This document shows, in pieces, positions 61,148 through 64,000 of a stretch of 64,000 nucleotides of DNA. The notes beneath the pieces are model-generated. The model was not told the origin of the DNA, searched no databases, and saw nothing but the letters and a program-made list of their open reading frames with translations. A program made the translations under genes and the position numbers. Position 1 is the stretch's first letter. The number at the start of each line of letters is the position of its first letter. The stretch spans positions 1 through 64,000 of the forward strand of contig NZ_SLXJ01000008.1 of NCBI RefSeq assembly GCF_004345745.1, given 5' to 3'. The stretch comes from Nicoletella semolina. GTDB lineage: Bacteria > Pseudomonadota > Gammaproteobacteria > Enterobacterales > Pasteurellaceae.

Positions 61148-62929
61148 GTGCAAAAGGTCAATGTTGATGTTGCTATTGTGGGGGCAGGTGGGGGTGGTTT
61201 GCGTGCTGCGATTGCAGCAGTACAAGCGAACCCTAATCTAAAGATTGCGTTAATTTCAAAAGTCTACCCAATGCGAAGCCATACCGTGGCAGCGGAAGGT
61301 GGAGCGGCTGCAGTGGTGAAGGAGAGCGATTCTTATGATAAACATTTTCACGATACTGTCGGCGGAGGAGATTGGTTATGCGAGCAAGATGTGGTGGAAT
61401 ATTTTGTTGAGCATTCGCCTGTGGAAATGACCCAGCTTGAGCGTTGGGGCTGCCCGTGGAGCCGTAAAGAAGATGGCGATATTAATGTTCGCCGCTTTGG
61501 CGGAATGAAAATAGAGCGGACGTGGTTTGCCGCAGATAAGACTGGTTTCCATCTCTTACACACCCTCTTCCAAACCTCGATTCAATATCCGCAAATCATT
61601 CGTTTTGATGAGCATTTTGTACTGGATATTTTAACTGACAATGGTCAGGCAAAAGGCTGTGTAGCGATGAATATGATGGAAGGTACTTTCGTGCAAATCA
61701 ATGCAAATGCCGTGGTGATTGCCACAGGAGGAGGTTGTCGTGCATATCGCTTTAATACTAATGGCGGTATTGTAACAGGCGATGGGCTATCTATGGCATA
61801 TCGCCACGGCGTGCCATTGCGAGATATGGAATTTGTCCAATATCACCCAACAGGACTACCCAACACAGGAATTTTAATGACCGAAGGCTGTCGTGGCGAA
61901 GGTGGCATTCTGGTTAATAAAGATGGCTACCGTTACTTGCAAGATTATGGTCTAGGTCCAGAAACACCGATTGGCAAACCTGAAAATAAATATATGGAAT
62001 TAGGTCCAAGGGATAAAGTTTCTCAAGCATTCTGGCAAGAATGGCGTAAAGGCAATACCTTGAAAACAGCGAAAGGCGTTGATGTAGTTCATCTTGATTT
62101 ACGTCATTTAGGTGAAAAATACCTACTTGAGCGTTTGCCATTTATTTGCGAATTATCAAAAGCCTATGAAGGGGTTGATCCTGCAAAACAACCGATTCCT
62201 GTACGCCCTGTTGTGCATTATACGATGGGCGGTATTGAGGTCAACCAACACGCAGAAACTTGCATTAGCGCTCTATTTGCGGTAGGAGAATGTGCCTCTT
62301 CGGGCTTACACGGTGCAAATCGACTAGGTTCAAATTCACTTGCAGAATTGGTCGTTTTTGGCAAAGTCGCTGGCGAAATGGCTGCAAAAAGAGCCGTAGA
62401 ATCGACCGCTTGCAATAGAGCTGGCATTGACGCACAAGCACAAGATATTGTAAAACGGGTACACGCCTTATGTAATCAAGAAGGCAGTGAATCTTGGTCG
62501 CAAATTCGTAATGAGATGGGCGATTCAATGGAAGAAGGCTGCGGTATTTATCGCACTCAAGCGAGTATGGAAAAGACGGTAGCTAAAATTGCAGAACTTA
62601 AAGAGCGTTATAAACGAATTAAAGTCAAAGACAGCTCCAGTGTATTTAATACCGATCTGCTCTACAAAATTGAACTCGGTTATATTTTAGACGTCGCTCA
62701 ATCGATTTCCTCCTCAGCATTACACCGCAAAGAGTCGAGAGGGGCACATCAGCGTTTGGACTATGAAGAGCGTGATGATGTCAATTACCTTAAACACACC
62801 CAAGCATTTTACAACGAAAATGACGCACCCACGATTAAATATAGCGAGGTAAAAATTACCAAATCACAGCCTGCCAAACGGGTATATGGTGCAGAGGCTG
62901 AGGCACAAGAGAAAGCAAAAAAGGAGTAG
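61148..62929 (+). CDS. frdA: Fumarate reductase flavoprotein subunit
   Basis: The 593-residue subunit holds covalent FAD and the fumarate site. It has VDVAIVGAGGGGLRAAIAAV (dinucleotide fold), the flavin-histidine in MRSHTVAAEGG, QYHPTGLPNTGILMTEGCRG, and HGANRLGSNSLAELVVFGKV. The GTG start is used as in E. coli frdA, with GGAGG upstream. It acts in anaerobic respiration with FrdB, FrdC and FrdD on the inner side of the membrane. Confidence 0.97.
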   Translation: MQKVNVDVAIVGAGGGGLRAAIAAVQANPNLKIALISKVYPMRSHTVAAEGGAAAVVKESDSYDKHFHDTVGGGDWLCEQDVVEYFVEHSPVEMTQLERWGCPWSRKEDGDINVRRFGGMKIERTWFAADKTGFHLLHTLFQTSIQYPQIIRFDEHFVLDILTDNGQAKGCVAMNMMEGTFVQINANAVVIATGGGCRAYRFNTNGGIVTGDGLSMAYRHGVPLRDMEFVQYHPTGLPNTGILMTEGCRGEGGILVNKDGYRYLQDYGLGPETPIGKPENKYMELGPRDKVSQAFWQEWRKGNTLKTAKGVDVVHLDLRHLGEKYLLERLPFICELSKAYEGVDPAKQPIPVRPVVHYTMGGIEVNQHAETCISALFAVGECASSGLHGANRLGSNSLAELVVFGKVAGEMAAKRAVESTACNRAGIDAQAQDIVKRVHALCNQEGSESWSQIRNEMGDSMEEGCGIYRTQASMEKTVAKIAELKERYKRIKVKDSSSVFNTDLLYKIELGYILDVAQSISSSALHRKESRGAHQRLDYEERDDVNYLKHTQAFYNENDAPTIKYSEVKITKSQPAKRVYGAEAEAQEKAKKE

Positions 62930-62935
62930 CAATAG

Positions 62936-63706
62936 ATGAATAATCCAACCACAATGACCGTTGAGGTACTCCGTTACAATCCTGAACAGGATAATGAACC
63001 GTCTTTAAGTACCTACCACGTTCCGTATGATAGCCAAACTTCATTATTAGATGCCCTCGGTTATATCAAAGATGAACTTGAACCCGAGCTTTCCTATCGC
63101 TGGTCTTGCCGTATGGCAATTTGTGGTTCGTGCGGAATGATGGTCAATGGTAAACCGAAATTAGCCTGTAAAACCTTTCTACGAGATTACAGTGGCTATA
63201 TGCGAATTGAGCCACTGGCAAATTTCCCTATTGAGCGGGATTTAGTCGTCGATTTAAGCCATTTTATAGAAAGTCTAGAACTGATTAAACCTTATATCAT
63301 CGAAAATAAAGCCCCTGAACTTGATGGTACGCCTCAACCTGCAGATATACTTGCAAAAAGTCGGACAAAACAGACCCCTGCACAACTGGAAAAATACCGC
63401 AATTTCTCGATGTGTATTAACTGCGGTTTATGTTATGCCGCTTGTCCACAATTTGGCTTAAACCCCGAATTTGTGGGGCCTGCTGCTTTAACCTTGGCTC
63501 ACCGTTACAATCTCGATAACCGAGATAACGGCAAGGCAGAACGAATGAAAATTCTCAATGGCAAAAACGGAGTTTGGAGCTGCACCTTTGTGGGCTATTG
63601 TTCAGAAGTTTGTCCAAAACACGTTGATCCTGCTTCAGCAGTCAATCAAGGCAAAATTGAAAGTGCCAAAGATTACGTTTTTGCTATGCTAAAACCGCAA
63701 AAATAG
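62936..63706 (+). CDS. frdB: Fumarate reductase iron-sulfur subunit
   Basis: The 256-residue subunit carries three clusters: [2Fe-2S] in [20 protein letters not shown] plus a later Cys, [4Fe-4S] in [12 protein letters not shown], and [3Fe-4S] in [17 protein letters not shown]. It passes electrons from menaquinol to FrdA. It starts 6 bases after frdA. Confidence 0.97.
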   Translation: MNNPTTMTVEVLRYNPEQDNEPSLSTYHVPYDSQTSLLDALGYIKDELEPELSYRWSCRMAICGSCGMMVNGKPKLACKTFLRDYSGYMRIEPLANFPIERDLVVDLSHFIESLELIKPYIIENKAPELDGTPQPADILAKSRTKQTPAQLEKYRNFSMCINCGLCYAACPQFGLNPEFVGPAALTLAHRYNLDNRDNGKAERMKILNGKNGVWSCTFVGYCSEVCPKHVDPASAVNQGKIESAKDYVFAMLKPQK

Positions 63707-63715
63707 GAGAATGGA

Positions 63716-64000
63716 ATGATAACCAATGCAACCAAGCGTAAAAGATACGTTCGAGAAGTTAAACCAACTTGGTGGAAAAAATTAGATTTTTATAAATTTT
63801 ATGTGTTACGAGAAAGTACCGCTGTGCCGACAGTATGGTTCTGTCTTGTGCTATTTTATGGCGTAATCAGCATAAATAGCCACACATTTTCTACTCATTT
63901 TATTAATTTTCTACAAAATCCATTAGTGATTATCCTAAATATCATCACATTAGGGGCGGTATTATTGAACAGCTTTACCTTCTTTAATATGGCACCAAAG
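63716..64000 (+). CDS. frdC: Fumarate reductase membrane subunit C (partial)
   Basis: The first 95 residues are present: MITNATKRKRYVREVKPTWW, then a stretch (KKLDFYKFYVLRESTAVPTV) before the first membrane helix WFCLVLFYGVISI and the start of the second. This matches FrdC, which with FrdD anchors FrdAB and binds quinone. AGGAG lies 6 bases before the ATG. The gene runs off the window. Confidence 0.94.
   Translation, partial: MITNATKRKRYVREVKPTWWKKLDFYKFYVLRESTAVPTVWFCLVLFYGVISINSHTFSTHFINFLQNPLVIILNIITLGAVLLNSFTFFNMAPK

Overview
The window is chromosomal DNA of a Pasteurellaceae species. The evidence is the closeness of its ribosomal, fumarate reductase and transferrin-receptor proteins to that family, and repeated uptake-signal cores of the type ACAAGCGGTC. 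That core is typical of the Actinobacillus pleuropneumoniae / Mannheimia / Bibersteinia branch, not of the Haemophilus influenzae branch (AAGTGCGGT). A transferrin-receptor pair (TbpB/TbpA) suggests a mammal-associated organism. The exact species cannot be fixed from the sequence alone.

Layout. 1-171: 3' end of a YadA-type trimeric autotransporter adhesin. 354-4100: TAXI-type TRAP transporter (fused permease plus binding protein). 4286-6517: yigZ and ffh. 6622-8468: a preQ1-I riboswitch and the queC-queD-queE operon. 8547-10579 (minus): sfsA, a MerP-like and a MerT-like gene, and a broken transglutaminase-family gene with a G10 tract. 10780-12765: FetA/FrpB-like TonB-dependent receptor. 12898-16509: rsmD, then ftsY-ftsE-ftsX. 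16591-17178: azoR. 17266-25785 (minus): the spc and alpha ribosomal operons from L14 to L17, with secY and rpoA. 26037-45162: a sugar-acid island holding lyxK, a lactonase, an RbsABC-type importer, the YiaMNO TRAP importer, yiaL, yiaK, the IclR-type regulator yiaJ, crcB, and a complete ula (L-ascorbate) gene set. 45163-45710: non-coding DNA with a palindromic, MITE-like repeat. 45711-48791: an AT-rich cluster of a 27-residue peptide gene, an RRE/radical-SAM/SPASM protein, an MFS transporter and a phosphotransferase. 48951-49055: a decayed second copy of the 3' end of rpsQ. 49113-54076 (minus): the S10 operon from S17 back to S10. 54631-56240: metP-metS. 56307-60866: tbpA and tbpB. 61148-64000: frdA, frdB and the start of frdC.

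How the parts fit. Imported L-ascorbate enters as the 6-phosphate through the UlaAB/UlaC phosphotransferase system and is opened by UlaG. 2,3-diketo-L-gulonate enters through YiaMNO, is reduced by YiaK and phosphorylated by LyxK. Both routes meet at 3-keto-L-gulonate-6-phosphate and go through UlaD, UlaE and UlaF to D-xylulose-5-phosphate. Two good CRP sites lie in the two divergent promoter regions.

The most notable feature is the likely undescribed peptide-modification system at 45.7-48.8 kb. It has a short Cys/Tyr-containing peptide with a strong ribosome-binding site, a hairpin terminator directly after it, an RRE-fused radical SAM enzyme, and an exporter. The exporter's reading frame appears to run into an aminoglycoside-phosphotransferase-like kinase across a T7 slippery tract. 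The cluster sits at the point where the normally continuous S10-spc ribosomal gene block is split (S17 and L14 lie 23 kb apart), next to a relic duplicate of rpsQ. This points to acquisition of foreign DNA at that site.
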